From Arenicellales bacterium (GTDB lineage: Bacteria; Pseudomonadota; Gammaproteobacteria; Arenicellales; JAJDZL01), in NCBI GenBank assembly GCA_951813075.1, contig OX638343.1:62001-126000 (forward strand): a stretch of DNA of 64,000 nt, written 5' to 3'. Shown one piece after another: positions 47,669 through 57,151 of this stretch; the stretch's first letter is position 1, and each line of letters opens with the position of its first letter. The translations under genes were made by a program, and so were the position numbers. Below the pieces are notes generated by a model that saw nothing but the letters and a program-made list of their open reading frames with translations, was not told the DNA's origin and searched no databases.

Positions 47669-47782
47669 CCCGTTCTGAGGCCCTTGCTGTTCAGGAGTGT
47701 GCGACGTTGCAGCATCGAAACCTCAGCAAGCAGTAATTTACTTCCAGCGAGCCTCATTTTTTTCACAGTCCGACTCACGATC

Positions 47783-48979
47783 TCACTCCCGCTTCCCGAA
47801 TTTCGCACTTGCCTTTGCCTCTTTCAACTCCTCGGGTAACCGGTAGCGGTGGATGTCAATCATCGCGGCGTCGAGCAGTAAAACAAACGGGCTGGCTTTC
47901 CAAAGCCGTGCAGCGCTCGGAGCAAGTCTGCGAGAGGTTCTTTGAAAACGGTACTTGCACCGCATCCATGGCAGCAACCCGGCGGTTTGCTGCTGAGGAA
48001 ATTGGAACTGATCTGCGAGCTCGTCACCGAGTAGCGCGCGGGATATTCGATACCCATGTTCCACCATGGTTCGCTTTGCGGTCGGGTCGGTCAGTCTGGC
48101 GACCTCGGGCAAGGCCTCGACCGTTGCGTTCGTTATCACCGCCGATATCCTGTCGGGCGACGGCTCGCAGATATGGCCGATTCTGGACAACTCTGCGGTT
48201 TCAGCCTCGTTGTCACCGCACAACAGGTGCTCGGGAGTCCCAATTAGCCACGATGCATAACGCCATATCTGCATAATGCTGGAGCGCGCATCAGCATTCA
48301 GATTCGCCCCTAGCCGTACTACATCTCGAATGAGCGACGCCGAGAAGTTGGCTGACGTCAAAGCCATGTTCGCGGCACTGATCGGTGCGCCGAAATTAGC
48401 TTCGTTCCATCGACCTGACATGCGAAGGCGACGCCGGAAACGCGCGTGTGTCAAGCGGATACGAAGGGAAAACATCCAGCCTTCTCCCCCAGGGTCGAGA
48501 GCTCCCGGAAGCATGAGTGTTTCGGTCAAATAGCGTATATTCTGTCGGATTATCTGCAGGCCTTGCTGGGTGGTGACCTGTCCCGTCATGAAGAACACCT
48601 TGCTCATCAGACTGTTAAAGTTTCGCAAGCTGACTACAATAAAACCAATGATGAAAAGATCCAAGTGCTCATGAACGGCGAAACGACCGGGAAGAACTGC
48701 GTCGCGATCGAACCACCGCGGCGGGACTTTGAGAGATTCGAAGAAGTCGATAACCGCCCGCGGCGTCTCCGGAAGAGGTTTCGCCTTCAGGTCCATGCAG
48801 GCTTTCATGATACGATTGATGTCCCGCCCATCAAGCGGTGCCAGTGCCTCGACAACAGCATCAGCCAGTGGATCATCGATGACTGTGTTTTCGATATAGT
48901 TTTTTGCAAGATTCCGATTCAGGATGACAGCCTTGCTGTATCCGTCCCGGTAGACGGAAGGAATTTCAATTTCGTTCAC
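47783..48979 (-). CDS. DUF2236 family protein (rubber oxygenase/MpaB-like)
   Basis: A 398-residue protein of the DUF2236 family, which includes latex-clearing rubber oxygenase Lcp and the ER-bound oxygenase MpaB. The diagnostic segment RLTHARFRRRL, with the Arg and His of the haem-contact region, is present, as is RNFNSLMSKVFFMTGQ. Members bind haem b and cleave or oxidise isoprenoid chains. The start is a GTG. It lies between the MMPL exporter and orphan B in operon 3, which suggests work on a hydrophobic substrate. The substrate is not known. Confidence 0.75.
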   Translation of the reverse strand: MNEIEIPSVYRDGYSKAVILNRNLAKNYIENTVIDDPLADAVVEALAPLDGRDINRIMKACMDLKAKPLPETPRAVIDFFESLKVPPRWFDRDAVLPGRFAVHEHLDLFIIGFIVVSLRNFNSLMSKVFFMTGQVTTQQGLQIIRQNIRYLTETLMLPGALDPGGEGWMFSLRIRLTHARFRRRLRMSGRWNEANFGAPISAANMALTSANFSASLIRDVVRLGANLNADARSSIMQIWRYASWLIGTPEHLLCGDNEAETAELSRIGHICEPSPDRISAVITNATVEALPEVARLTDPTAKRTMVEHGYRISRALLGDELADQFQFPQQQTAGLLPWMRCKYRFQRTSRRLAPSAARLWKASPFVLLLDAAMIDIHRYRLPEELKEAKASAKFGKRE

Positions 48980-49202
48980 GGCGCTACTCGCATTCCGACT
49001 CTAATGCACCAAACTGTCTGAGATCGAAGCGACCGTACTGCCATTCCTTCTTGAGCGTCACAAAACTGTGCATTACCTACTGCAGTATTTCCTGTAACAA
49101 GCCACAAATTCCAGTCAATTTCAGAACACGCGACAGATTCTCGACGAGTCAAAGATTGCCAATGTACCGTCCTCATCGGGTGATACTTTGGCGGCATCGC
49201 AG

Positions 49203-51521
49203 TTAAACAGTCGCGTCATGGCGAGTTACTCTCCGTCTGCGGTCAACTGTCATCAACAGGGGCGGAAGAAACAAGAAATCCAAGACCAAGGCGAACGCGA
49301 TAACAATTGCCGTCAGTTGTCCCATCTGTGCTGTGGGAAAGAAATCAGACAGGCCGAGGACCAAAAAGCCCGCCACCAGTATGATTGTGGTTGCGTACAA
49401 AGCTCGACCGACAGTGCGGAACGCGTAGCGCACGGCATCTTCCGGCGTACAGTTGAGTTCGCGTCTTGCATGAAGATATTTACTGAGGAAATGGACCGTG
49501 TCGTCCACCACGATCCCGATTGTCATCGCCATGACGACCGAAAGCGCCAGACCTACTTGTCCCACAGTCAGGCCCCAGATTCCGAAAGCCATCAATCCGG
49601 GTACAAAATTTGACACCAGGCTCACCAGCCCGATTCGAAGCGAACGGAACGCAAGAACAAGAAGGGTCGAAACACCAAGAAATGCGATCACAGTTCCCAC
49701 AATCATCGCTCGAATGTTACGCTCCCCGATATGTGCGAACATCAACGCGGCTCCTGAACTTTGAACCTGCGAGAAATTCGGTGTGTTATTATCCAGCCAC
49801 GACTTCGCACGCGCATCAAGTTGTAGCAATGCCTGCGTGGAAAGCGTCTCCGTCGTCACGGTCATACGTGTTGCAGACTTGGACACATTCATCCGGTTGT
49901 TGAGATCAAGACCGAAAGGAAGCGAGAGTTCGTAGAGAAGAAGGATTTGTGACGCCAAATCGCGGTTTTCTGGAATCCGGTAGGCAGCCGGATCATCGCC
50001 GTGTATGCCCATGTTGATCTCGCGAAAGATGTCGCTGATAACCAGTACATGCCGTGTTTCCGGCTGCGCTCGATACCAGTCGGCAAAATCGGATATATCC
50101 TGCAAGTATGCAGGATTGGTGATCTCACCCGGTCCGTCGGCTGCAATTGAATATTCAATCACGGTATTCCCGCTGAGGTTTTTATCGAGAAAATCGGTGT
50201 CCTTGCGCAGTTGAACCCCTTCATCGAAGAAGTGCGTCAGAACATCATTCAATTCGTTGCGCGGAACTGCCGCCAAAAGTCCAATGATCACCGCCATGGA
50301 TGTCCACAGCATAATCGTCTTGTGACGTATCGTCAATTCCGCGATGGCCTCCATTCCGAGACGCGATTGCCCGGGCTGTCGAGGCTTCATCGAGAATATA
50401 GTCAGCAGTGCAGGCAGGAAAGTGACTGAGAGCACAAAAGCAACACCGGCACCAATTGCGACAAGCGTGCCGAGGTGGCGGTACGGCGGTACTTCGGAAA
50501 AATTCATCATCACGAAACCGAATGCCGTGGTCGCACTTGCAAGGAAAATCGGATTTAGGTTCACCTCGATGGATCGTACCACCGCCATGGATCTGGAATC
50601 GCCCGTTCCAAGGCGTTCTTGGACTGTTACCAGAAGATGTAGGCAATTGGCGACGGCGAGTGTCAGCACGATGATAGGCGTCGCCGAAGTGGCGGTGGAA
50701 AACGGAATACCGACCCAGCCAGCCACTCCCATCGCAGTAAGAATTGACAGGATGACTACTCCGCCAATCGCTGCAATTCCCGCGAGTCCGCGGGTCAGAA
50801 CGCCGAGGATCACCGCCATTACGGCCAAAGATGCGGGCAATATTGTCCCCATGGCGGCCAAGGTCGCTTCGGTGAAAGTCTGATTGATGATCACCGTACC
50901 GACGGGACGGAAATCGATGCCCGCAAACCGTTCTTTTCCTTGCGCCGCAAGGCTGCGCGCAAATTCGGTAACCTCAGCTATGCTTGCGGCGTTATCTCCG
51001 TCGGGTAGTTTGACGGTGATATTGACAGCACTGACACCACCGTTGCGCGCCAAGAGGTTACCCGCAAGTCGCGGATCCTCCAAAGCTGTTGCACGGATTT
51101 TACGACGTTCCTCCGTGTCTCCGATCTTTTCCGGGTCAACGAGATCGTTCACGGAGAACCCATCTGCGTCCGCTATCATGTTCTGGAAGTTCGTGATCGA
51201 ATCGACGCGCGTCGCGTAAGGTGTTTGCCACCCATTTTCAGTCAACCAGACGGCGGCCGAGAGAGCTTGTTCAGATGTAGCGTCTCGATCGTCCGGGACG
51301 ATCATGATCAGAACGTTATCGCTCTTCTCATAGGTATTCTCTAATGCTTCAAATGCTAGAAGTTCAGGGTTGTCTTCGTCAAAGAACGTCCGGTAGTCTG
51401 TGGAGATTTTCAGGAAAACAATGCCGCTGGATGCCGCACCGACTAGGATCACCGCTGCCGCAATAACGATATAGCGGGCCGAAATTATCCACTCCCCAAA
51501 CCGTGTCGGGAAACTCTGCAT
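49203..51521 (-). CDS. MMPL/RND-family exporter
   Basis: A 772-residue RND-superfamily protein with 12 hydrophobic segments in two halves. Each half has a periplasmic loop and a patched-like GLTVGQVGLALSVVMAMTIG type helix. MMPL and hopanoid/lipid exporters of this size move lipids across the inner membrane. Here it is the first gene after precursor 3 in operon 3. A lipidated or isoprenoid-modified product is a plausible cargo, but the family also moves other substrates. Confidence 0.8.
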   Translation of the reverse strand: MQSFPTRFGEWIISARYIVIAAAVILVGAASSGIVFLKISTDYRTFFDEDNPELLAFEALENTYEKSDNVLIMIVPDDRDATSEQALSAAVWLTENGWQTPYATRVDSITNFQNMIADADGFSVNDLVDPEKIGDTEERRKIRATALEDPRLAGNLLARNGGVSAVNITVKLPDGDNAASIAEVTEFARSLAAQGKERFAGIDFRPVGTVIINQTFTEATLAAMGTILPASLAVMAVILGVLTRGLAGIAAIGGVVILSILTAMGVAGWVGIPFSTATSATPIIVLTLAVANCLHLLVTVQERLGTGDSRSMAVVRSIEVNLNPIFLASATTAFGFVMMNFSEVPPYRHLGTLVAIGAGVAFVLSVTFLPALLTIFSMKPRQPGQSRLGMEAIAELTIRHKTIMLWTSMAVIIGLLAAVPRNELNDVLTHFFDEGVQLRKDTDFLDKNLSGNTVIEYSIAADGPGEITNPAYLQDISDFADWYRAQPETRHVLVISDIFREINMGIHGDDPAAYRIPENRDLASQILLLYELSLPFGLDLNNRMNVSKSATRMTVTTETLSTQALLQLDARAKSWLDNNTPNFSQVQSSGAALMFAHIGERNIRAMIVGTVIAFLGVSTLLVLAFRSLRIGLVSLVSNFVPGLMAFGIWGLTVGQVGLALSVVMAMTIGIVVDDTVHFLSKYLHARRELNCTPEDAVRYAFRTVGRALYATTIILVAGFLVLGLSDFFPTAQMGQLTAIVIAFALVLDFLFLPPLLMTVDRRRRVTRHDATV

Positions 51522-51750
51522 TTTGACGCTCGACGTGTTGGCTATATCCGGGTCCGTCTTGCGACAGTGCCATTTCGACGCATTGGTGGCACCAAGACTA
51601 CCCGAGCTCGCGGAATCGAATCAGCTGTTGCCATTCAGAATAGACACCAGCATGAGGGCAACAAAATGCATGCCTCGACCGCCATGTGGGCCAAGGCATG
51701 TCATCAAGCACCCGGTTTCCTCGACGATCGCCCGCCGAGGAAAGACATGT

Positions 51751-52026
51751 TCAGCAGCAACAACGCCCTGCTGCAATCGCCTCAAGCTGCTCCTCACCAA
51801 TCTCGGTGACCGGCAGCGACAGATGCAGTGTCTGTGCGTCGCTCTCGTGCACCTCCACCTGAATGTCTTCAGGAAGGTCAACACCCAGCTCCTGAGAGAT
51901 CGCATCCTTGGGGTTTGAAACCAGTAAAGACCGAAAGTCCTCATCGCTGATAGCTCGGTCAGTGAGTTGACGACGCATATCGTCTGCCGATTGTAACGGA
52001 GTCTCTGCAAAAGATTGCCAATCCAT
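51751..52026 (-). CDS. NHLP-type RiPP precursor peptide 3
   Basis: A 91-residue precursor, identical to precursor 2 except at residues 55 and 56, with the same AAG site and Arg-Cys-Cys-Cys core. It heads operon 3 (MMPL exporter, DUF2236, orphan B), which starts about 230 bases downstream. Three copies of one core suggest dosage or separate control of the three operons instead of product diversity. Confidence 0.85.
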   Translation of the reverse strand: MDWQSFAETPLQSADDMRRQLTDRAISDEDFRSLLVSNPKDAISQELGVDLPEDIQVEVHESDAQTLHLSLPVTEIGEEQLEAIAAGRCCC

Positions 52027-52067
52027 ACCAAATAACCTCTCAAAAACAAGTGATAAATTGCATTCTG

Positions 52068-52097
52068 ATTATATGCATCCATCCGAATAACTGTCAA
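52068..52097 (-). promoter_or_regulatory. Consensus sigma-70 promoter of precursor 3
   Basis: On the minus strand, TTGACA (52092-52097) and TATAAT (52068-52073) are perfect and separated by 18 bases. The 18-base spacer differs from that of copy 2 by one base. Confidence 0.85.
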
Positions 52098-52501
52098 TCC
52101 AATGACCTGGTTTCCGTATCCGGAAATTGGGCAGCAATATACAGGCTTGAGCTTATCGAGCGATGCATCGGGTCGCTGAAGATATGCTTTAGAATTTTAC
52201 GAATTGCGCCACCTATTTTACGCGGGTTCTACTTCTACTCTGCGTGTTACACAGAGTCAGCAGTGTGGATAATCGGGGCGTGATCGACAAGGCGGGCAAA
52301 CATCTGAAATTAATATGCATGCGATCTAACCCGAAAACCACGCTACGAATCTGCTAGGGTCGTAGGCCAATCACGAGATGCGGTGGCGAGAGCGGGGTAG
52401 CGTCCCTCGAATTCCAACGGCGAATGGAGCTGGTACAAGATTGGCGGTGTGAATGGCAGGACTGGTACCATCTTGAAGAACTTGACATCTCAGTGTGGTT
52501 G

Positions 52502-52531
52502 CAGACTGAATCTGATTGCCGATTCAGTCTG
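52502..52531. repeat. Inverted repeat in the gap before the reductase gene
   Basis: Arms CAGACTGAATC and GATTCAGTCTG, 11 bases each, enclose eight bases. There is no T-tract. The gap from 52112 to 52696 holds no gene I can support; this is its only clear structure. It could be a terminator for the minus-strand reductase gene upstream of it in transcription, or a mobile-element end. Confidence 0.5.
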
Positions 52532-52696
52532 TGAGATCGCGGTTCCATTCGCCGTGATGAACGCGTCAACCCCTAGATCCCGGGTGGTGCCCGCTACCTG
52601 TCAATCAGACCGCTTTGGAAACAGATGCAATCCTGCAAATGTCAACAACGCGACCGATCGCGACCTCAGCATCCATTTTAATTTGTTGAGGTCTTC

Positions 52697-53788
52697 TTAA
52701 ATCAACATTCGCTGGAAACGGAGCATCACGCGTAATTGCTGGGAATCTTCCATGAGGGAGTCGAATTTGTCGGTATATGTCGTCTCGAAACGCTCCATAG
52801 CTGAAAGCAGGCACTGTTCGCGCAGGCCTTCGGAGACAGCGCGCCCCAGCGCATACCCCGCCCAGATTCCGAAATGGATTCCCTCGCCGGTGAACGGGTC
52901 GATCATGGCGGCCGCATCGCCGATCAGTGCGACCTGTCGTTGCGGAACCAGCGGTAGTTCGGAGAACGCCAAGGGTAGTGGGTGGGTCGAGATATTGTTC
53001 AGATCATGGATGACCAGACCTTCGCGGGCGAGGTACTGGACGTAGTCGTCAAGGTGGGATTTCAGGCTTTTGCCAGCTGCCTTGTAGTCGCGTATGTCAA
53101 GACCCACGCCGATGTTGACTTTGTTGTTCTGCAACGGGAAGATCCAGCCGTAACCTGGGATTAGGCGACCCAGAAAATCGATTTGCAAGGCACCCTTGTC
53201 GAAACCTTCCAGTTGTGCGTATGCGCGAACGCCGACGGCGACATGTTTTTCACTGTTGAGCTCGAGCCCTGCGACTCGCCGGACCCGGGAACTCGCACCA
53301 TCCGCTCCGACCAGAACTCTAGCTCGAATGAGCACATCACAACCGCGCCGCTGCTTGATGGTAAGATTCCAGAGCCCGGCGGATTCGTCGAAGACGGCCC
53401 CGTTCATGGTGTATCCGGTCAGGTCGTGTGCGCCTCGTTGTATTGCGGCTTCGTACAAGGCAGTATCAAATAGCTTCCTTTCGACGATGTAATAAGTGTA
53501 TCGGTCGAAATCGATCAGCTTTTTGAGATACTGGAATTTGTGAGGGAAGTTCAACCGGGAACGGTCGATCCGCGACCTACCTGCGAAAATGGCGTTCAGT
53601 TTGAGTTCTTCGAGCACCGAGACGGCATCTTGTCGTATCGCATCACCGCAGGGCTTGTCCCGTGGAAACGTTTCCCGATCGATCAGGGCGACGCGAATTC
53701 CTTCGTGAGTACCTAGTGCGCTGCACGCACAAACGCTCCCCGCCGGCCCGGCACCCACGACGGCCAGATCCCAAGGTTCCTGTTCCAT
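52697..53788 (-). CDS. Geranylgeranyl reductase-like FAD oxidoreductase
   Basis: A 363-residue flavoprotein of the geranylgeranyl reductase/FixC family. Motifs are VVGAGPAGSVCACSAL, PRDKPCGDAIRQ and GDAAAMIDPFTGEGIHF. Such enzymes reduce isoprenoid double bonds or act in other hydrophobic-substrate oxidations. It shares orientation with operon 3 and lies about 600 bases from precursor 3, transcribed toward it, so it may have its own promoter. Given the nearby MpaB-like and MMPL genes, an isoprenoid step is a reasonable guess. Confidence 0.75.
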   Translation of the reverse strand: MEQEPWDLAVVGAGPAGSVCACSALGTHEGIRVALIDRETFPRDKPCGDAIRQDAVSVLEELKLNAIFAGRSRIDRSRLNFPHKFQYLKKLIDFDRYTYYIVERKLFDTALYEAAIQRGAHDLTGYTMNGAVFDESAGLWNLTIKQRRGCDVLIRARVLVGADGASSRVRRVAGLELNSEKHVAVGVRAYAQLEGFDKGALQIDFLGRLIPGYGWIFPLQNNKVNIGVGLDIRDYKAAGKSLKSHLDDYVQYLAREGLVIHDLNNISTHPLPLAFSELPLVPQRQVALIGDAAAMIDPFTGEGIHFGIWAGYALGRAVSEGLREQCLLSAMERFETTYTDKFDSLMEDSQQLRVMLRFQRMLI

Positions 53789-54299
53789 CGCCTATTCCCG
53801 GTTTCCTGGAGTAGTCTCACCGCTCCGGCTAGCCTTGAGAGTTCCCGCTAGTATGTTGTCCCGCAGTCGTGTAGTATTCGATCTGTACATAAGCAAATAC
53901 GACCAGATTAATTGAATTAATCGCGGTTCAGTATGAAACAAATCTGGTGGCCGATGCGATTCATTAATGGTGTAGATTATAGTGTGCTATGGGTACTAGA
54001 TAACCGAGCGATTGATAGGCTCGCATTTCGTTGCATTGATGCTGATAAGTTTCCAGTTCACCAAGGCGAACTTTAGCTGGTCCCGACAAAACGGGTATAA
54101 CTCATCGCGACTGGTCTGGACGGCTTGCTTTATGGGGGTGTGCGCGAATGAAGTGATATTGTCAGGCAGATTCTGCCAGCCGGTGTCGTAGTCAATTTTC
54201 GTTGAGCGCTGACAAGGTGTAGATGAGGCGATATCGTGTGGAGATGCGATCGCGGATCTGTCGCCAAAGATTCGCAAATGATCCGGACGGGGCTCTGTA
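53789..54299. other. Intergenic stretch without a supported gene
   Basis: A 134-codon minus-strand frame (53996-54400) lies here, but it overlaps the rhodanese relic in another frame and matches nothing I know. I see no RNA gene or terminator. Confidence 0.4.
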
Positions 54300-54834
54300 T
54301 CAGGGCAAATTTTCTGGTTTGAGCAAACGTCCCTGGTTTTCATCATAAGGATGGACTTTTGATGCCCTGTCATCACCGCGGAAAATAGGTCGATTCTCAT
54401 TGGCCCACTTGAAGATGAATCTCTCTAGGCTAAATTCGTTTGAATAGCCTCGCTGATTTAGAATGGCGGTAATGCGCGTGGATCGGTAGCCGACCGAGCA
54501 ATACGCGACTATGCGACTATCTGATTACTGATCTTCAAGCAATTCAATTGCGTCAGTTGCGTTCTGCGTAAGAACTGCTCCGTGAATATGACTGGCTTCA
54601 AATTCCTGCGGCTCGCGCGTGTCAATGTATTGTGATTTCAGGCCGATTTTTGAGCAACTTAGCAAGATCATCGGTTGACATCGGGCGTGTATCTGGAAAA
54701 TCATCGCGAACTGTACGTAATGTATCAGTCAAAAGTTCATTCCGGGTGGGCGAAACGCGTCCCAATTTGATCATCGCGTTGCAATATTGGACTTGCAATT
54801 CGGGAGGATTCCATCTAAGAATTATGGTAAGCAA
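54300..54834 (-). pseudogene. Broken rhodanese-like gene
   Basis: Read on the minus strand, a 70-codon start region (to RPMSTDDLAKLLKNRPEI) is followed by a one-base frameshift near 54625. Then come IDTREPQEFEASHIHGAVL, an in-frame TAA near 54525, and RIVAYCSVGYRSTRITAIL with the rhodanese active-site Cys, then FKWANENRPIFRGDD and a stop. Order and content match a rhodanese-domain protein. Two lesions make it non-functional. Confidence 0.75.
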
Positions 54835-55063
54835 TAGTGGCTCAGGATAGGTGCGAAAATCGAATAATTGATGTCAAAGCGCTGTAAGGCGGGATTTCTT
54901 CCGATTAGGGCAAAGTCTGAGGAACTTTTAATCTAAATTTCAGCTGCAGATGTATGCTATACTTTGGCGCGAAGATAAATTTCAGAGGGATTGTTGATCA
55001 ATCGGTGATACGATGAAATCTTACTGAAATGATCCACCTGTGAAACGGAGGAACGGACTGAAG

Positions 55064-55089
55064 AAAACCTCGCTCAAGCGGGGTTTTTA
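55064..55089 (+). terminator. Hairpin before rimP
   Basis: AAAACCTCGC, loop TCAA, GCGGGGTTTT: a 10-base stem with one G-U pair and a following T-run, the form of an intrinsic terminator. It lies 54 bases before the rimP start. It may be a rimP leader attenuator or the end of the upstream unit. The 54835-55063 region holds nothing else I can name; there is no tRNA-Met gene, which often precedes rimP in gammaproteobacteria. Confidence 0.65.
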
Positions 55090-55142
55090 AATGTTCAAAT
55101 TCAAAAGCGAGTTGCGGAAATAAAAGCGGGGCATTTTAAAAT

Positions 55143-55619
55143 TTGTCTGACCCATTGGAAACACAACAGGATTGGCAGGGCATGCTTGATGAAGCTGTGG
55201 AAGGCTACGGCTACGAGCTGGTACACATCGAATTGGTCGGCCGCGGAAAATCCCGAGTGCTTCGTTTGTATATCGATGCGCCGGGCGGCGTCGATCTCAA
55301 AGACTGTGTATTCGTCAGCAAGCAGGTGAGTCGCCTGCTTGATGTGGAAGACCCATTTGTCGGTTCGTACAATCTGGAAGTGTCATCTCCGGGAATTGAA
55401 CGACCACTCGCCAAGCGCGAGCACTTTGTGCAGGCAGTCGGACAGTGGATAGATGTTTCAACTTGGGTTCAGTGCGAAGGCAGAAAGAATTTCCTGGGAC
55501 AGCTGCTCGAAGTGGAAAACAACTTTATTGTGGTGGACGCTGATGGTGAAAACTACAGAATTGACATCAACGGTATTCGCCGGGCCCGTTTGAAGCCGGA
55601 CATGAGCGAATTGGTTTGA
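55143..55619 (+). CDS. rimP: Ribosome maturation factor RimP
   Basis: A 158-residue protein needed for 30S subunit maturation. The N-terminal domain shows YGYELVHIELVGRGKSRVL and IDAPGGVDLKDC; the C-terminal part has SPGIERPLAKREHF. The start is a TTG, as no ATG is suitably placed. It begins the standard rimP-nusA-infB operon, 15 bases before nusA. Confidence 0.93.
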   Translation: MSDPLETQQDWQGMLDEAVEGYGYELVHIELVGRGKSRVLRLYIDAPGGVDLKDCVFVSKQVSRLLDVEDPFVGSYNLEVSSPGIERPLAKREHFVQAVGQWIDVSTWVQCEGRKNFLGQLLEVENNFIVVDADGENYRIDINGIRRARLKPDMSELV

Positions 55620-55634
55620 CGGAGCGCGTGAGTA

Positions 55635-57143
55635 ATGGATAAGTCGACCATACCAACAATTGTGCAGGCTCTTTCCGACGAGCGGAATCTTGACACCGAA
55701 GTAATATTCGAAGCGGTTGAGGACGCTCTGGCGGCGGCTGCCAAAAGACAGAATATGCTCGATATTGATGCCAGAGTGGCGATCAATCGGGAAACTGGCG
55801 GCTTTGACACATACCGCAGATGGGAGATTGTGGAGGAAGAAGACGAAAATTTCAGTGAAGATCGTCATATTACGCTGGCTAAAGCCAGTCAATCGCAACC
55901 GGATGCCGAAATCGGTCAATTTGTTGAGGAACTGATTCCGTCGAACGCATTGGGCCGGATAGCCGCCCAGACAACCAGACAGGTTATCATGCAAAAAGTG
56001 CGGGAAGCGGAGCGCCGGCGGGTGTATGAACAATATACACCGCTTGTCGGAACAATGCTGTTCGGGTCGGTGCGGCGCACCGAACGACTCGATACAATCG
56101 TAGATGTTGAAAGTGTTGAGGCGCTTTTGCCCAAGAACTGCAGCATACCCAAAGACGGCCTGCGCAAGGGCGACCGGATCAGAGGCATTCTGAAAGATGT
56201 GCGCAGCGATTCGCGAGGTCCCCAGTTGATTTTGGATCGCACCTCCCCAGAGTTACTGATTGAGCTGTTCAAACTCGAGGTGCCGGAAACCCGGGAAGGT
56301 CTGGTTGGAATCAAAAGTGCCGCTCGAGACCCGGGATCGAGAGCTAAAATTGCGGTATTCTCTCCGGATTCCAAAATTGATCCGATCGGTGCCTGCGTCG
56401 GGGTGCGCGGTACGCGGGTACAGAGCGTTTCCAACGAAATTGCAGGTGAGCGGGTGGACATTGTTCAGTGGTCACCCAACGCACCACAGTTTGTAATTAA
56501 TGCACTGGCGCCGGCGGAGGTCGAGTCAATTGCCATCAACAACCACACGCACAGTATGGATGTTGTTGTTGCTGAATCGCAGTTGTCGCAAGCAATCGGG
56601 CGCAGCGGACAGAACGTGAGGCTTGCCTCGCAGCTTACCGGGTGGTCGCTGAACATCATGACCTATGACGAATCCCAGGAAAAACGGTTCAAGGAAGATC
56701 GGGCGGAAATCGACAAACTGATGGAACAGTTGGACGTCGATGAGGACGTTGCAATGGTTCTGGTCCAACACGGCTACCGCACGATGCTGGATATCGCCTA
56801 CGCGGAAACCGATGTGTTGGCAAACATCGAGCAATTTGATGAGAATCTTGTCGAAGAGATTCAGAACAGGGCAACCGATGCGATCCTTAAGGACGAGATA
56901 GCCGGCGTGATTAAAGCGGAGCACAACAAACCCGAACCATCGCTGTTCGAGGTCGAGGGAGTCGATGAGAACCTGGCGGGTCTGCTTGCTGCCAACGATA
57001 TCCTGAGTCGCGAGGCTCTGGCAGACTGTTCCACATATGATCTGCTGGACGTATTTCCGACTATGGACGTAGAATTTGCCGGTGAGCTGATCATGAGTGC
57101 GCGGGCACCGATGCTTGAAGAATTGGAAAACGACGAAGGGTAA
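55635..57143 (+). CDS. nusA: Transcription termination/antitermination factor NusA
   Basis: A 502-residue RNA polymerase-binding factor. Order of domains: N-terminal domain, S1 domain near residues 135-200, two KH domains (CVGVRGTRVQSVSNEIAGE; SQLSQAIGRSGQNVRLASQL) and two acidic C-terminal repeats (from about residue 365). Length is close to the Escherichia coli protein. It precedes infB by eight bases. Confidence 0.96.
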   Translation: MDKSTIPTIVQALSDERNLDTEVIFEAVEDALAAAAKRQNMLDIDARVAINRETGGFDTYRRWEIVEEEDENFSEDRHITLAKASQSQPDAEIGQFVEELIPSNALGRIAAQTTRQVIMQKVREAERRRVYEQYTPLVGTMLFGSVRRTERLDTIVDVESVEALLPKNCSIPKDGLRKGDRIRGILKDVRSDSRGPQLILDRTSPELLIELFKLEVPETREGLVGIKSAARDPGSRAKIAVFSPDSKIDPIGACVGVRGTRVQSVSNEIAGERVDIVQWSPNAPQFVINALAPAEVESIAINNHTHSMDVVVAESQLSQAIGRSGQNVRLASQLTGWSLNIMTYDESQEKRFKEDRAEIDKLMEQLDVDEDVAMVLVQHGYRTMLDIAYAETDVLANIEQFDENLVEEIQNRATDAILKDEIAGVIKAEHNKPEPSLFEVEGVDENLAGLLAANDILSREALADCSTYDLLDVFPTMDVEFAGELIMSARAPMLEELENDEG

Positions 57144-57151
57144 TTGACTGC

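Larger units (their letters stand above)
51590..52111 (-). repeat. Precursor cassette, copy 3 of 3 (about 520 bp)
   Basis: Same orientation as copy 2 and nearly identical over promoter, precursor and downstream hairpins. The hairpin nearest the stop is at 51716-51743 (arms TTTCCTCG / CGAGGAAA). The second, at 51669-51700, has one G-U pair. Similarity to copy 2 begins near 51590 and ends near 52111. Confidence 0.85.

Noticed and set aside
30553..52111. Precursor cassettes as an insertion sequence or CRISPR-like repeat
   Set aside because: There are only three copies, with a real gene and promoter inside, no transposase, no terminal inverted repeats and no spacers.
53996..54400. 134-codon minus-strand frame
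   Set aside because: It overlaps the rhodanese relic in a different frame and has no recognisable domain.
54622..54834. 70-codon frame as a stand-alone gene
   Set aside because: The next frame continues directly into rhodanese sequence, so it is the start of a broken gene.
54835..55142. tRNA-Met expected before rimP
   Set aside because: I found no T-loop or anticodon-stem pattern; only the hairpin at 55064.
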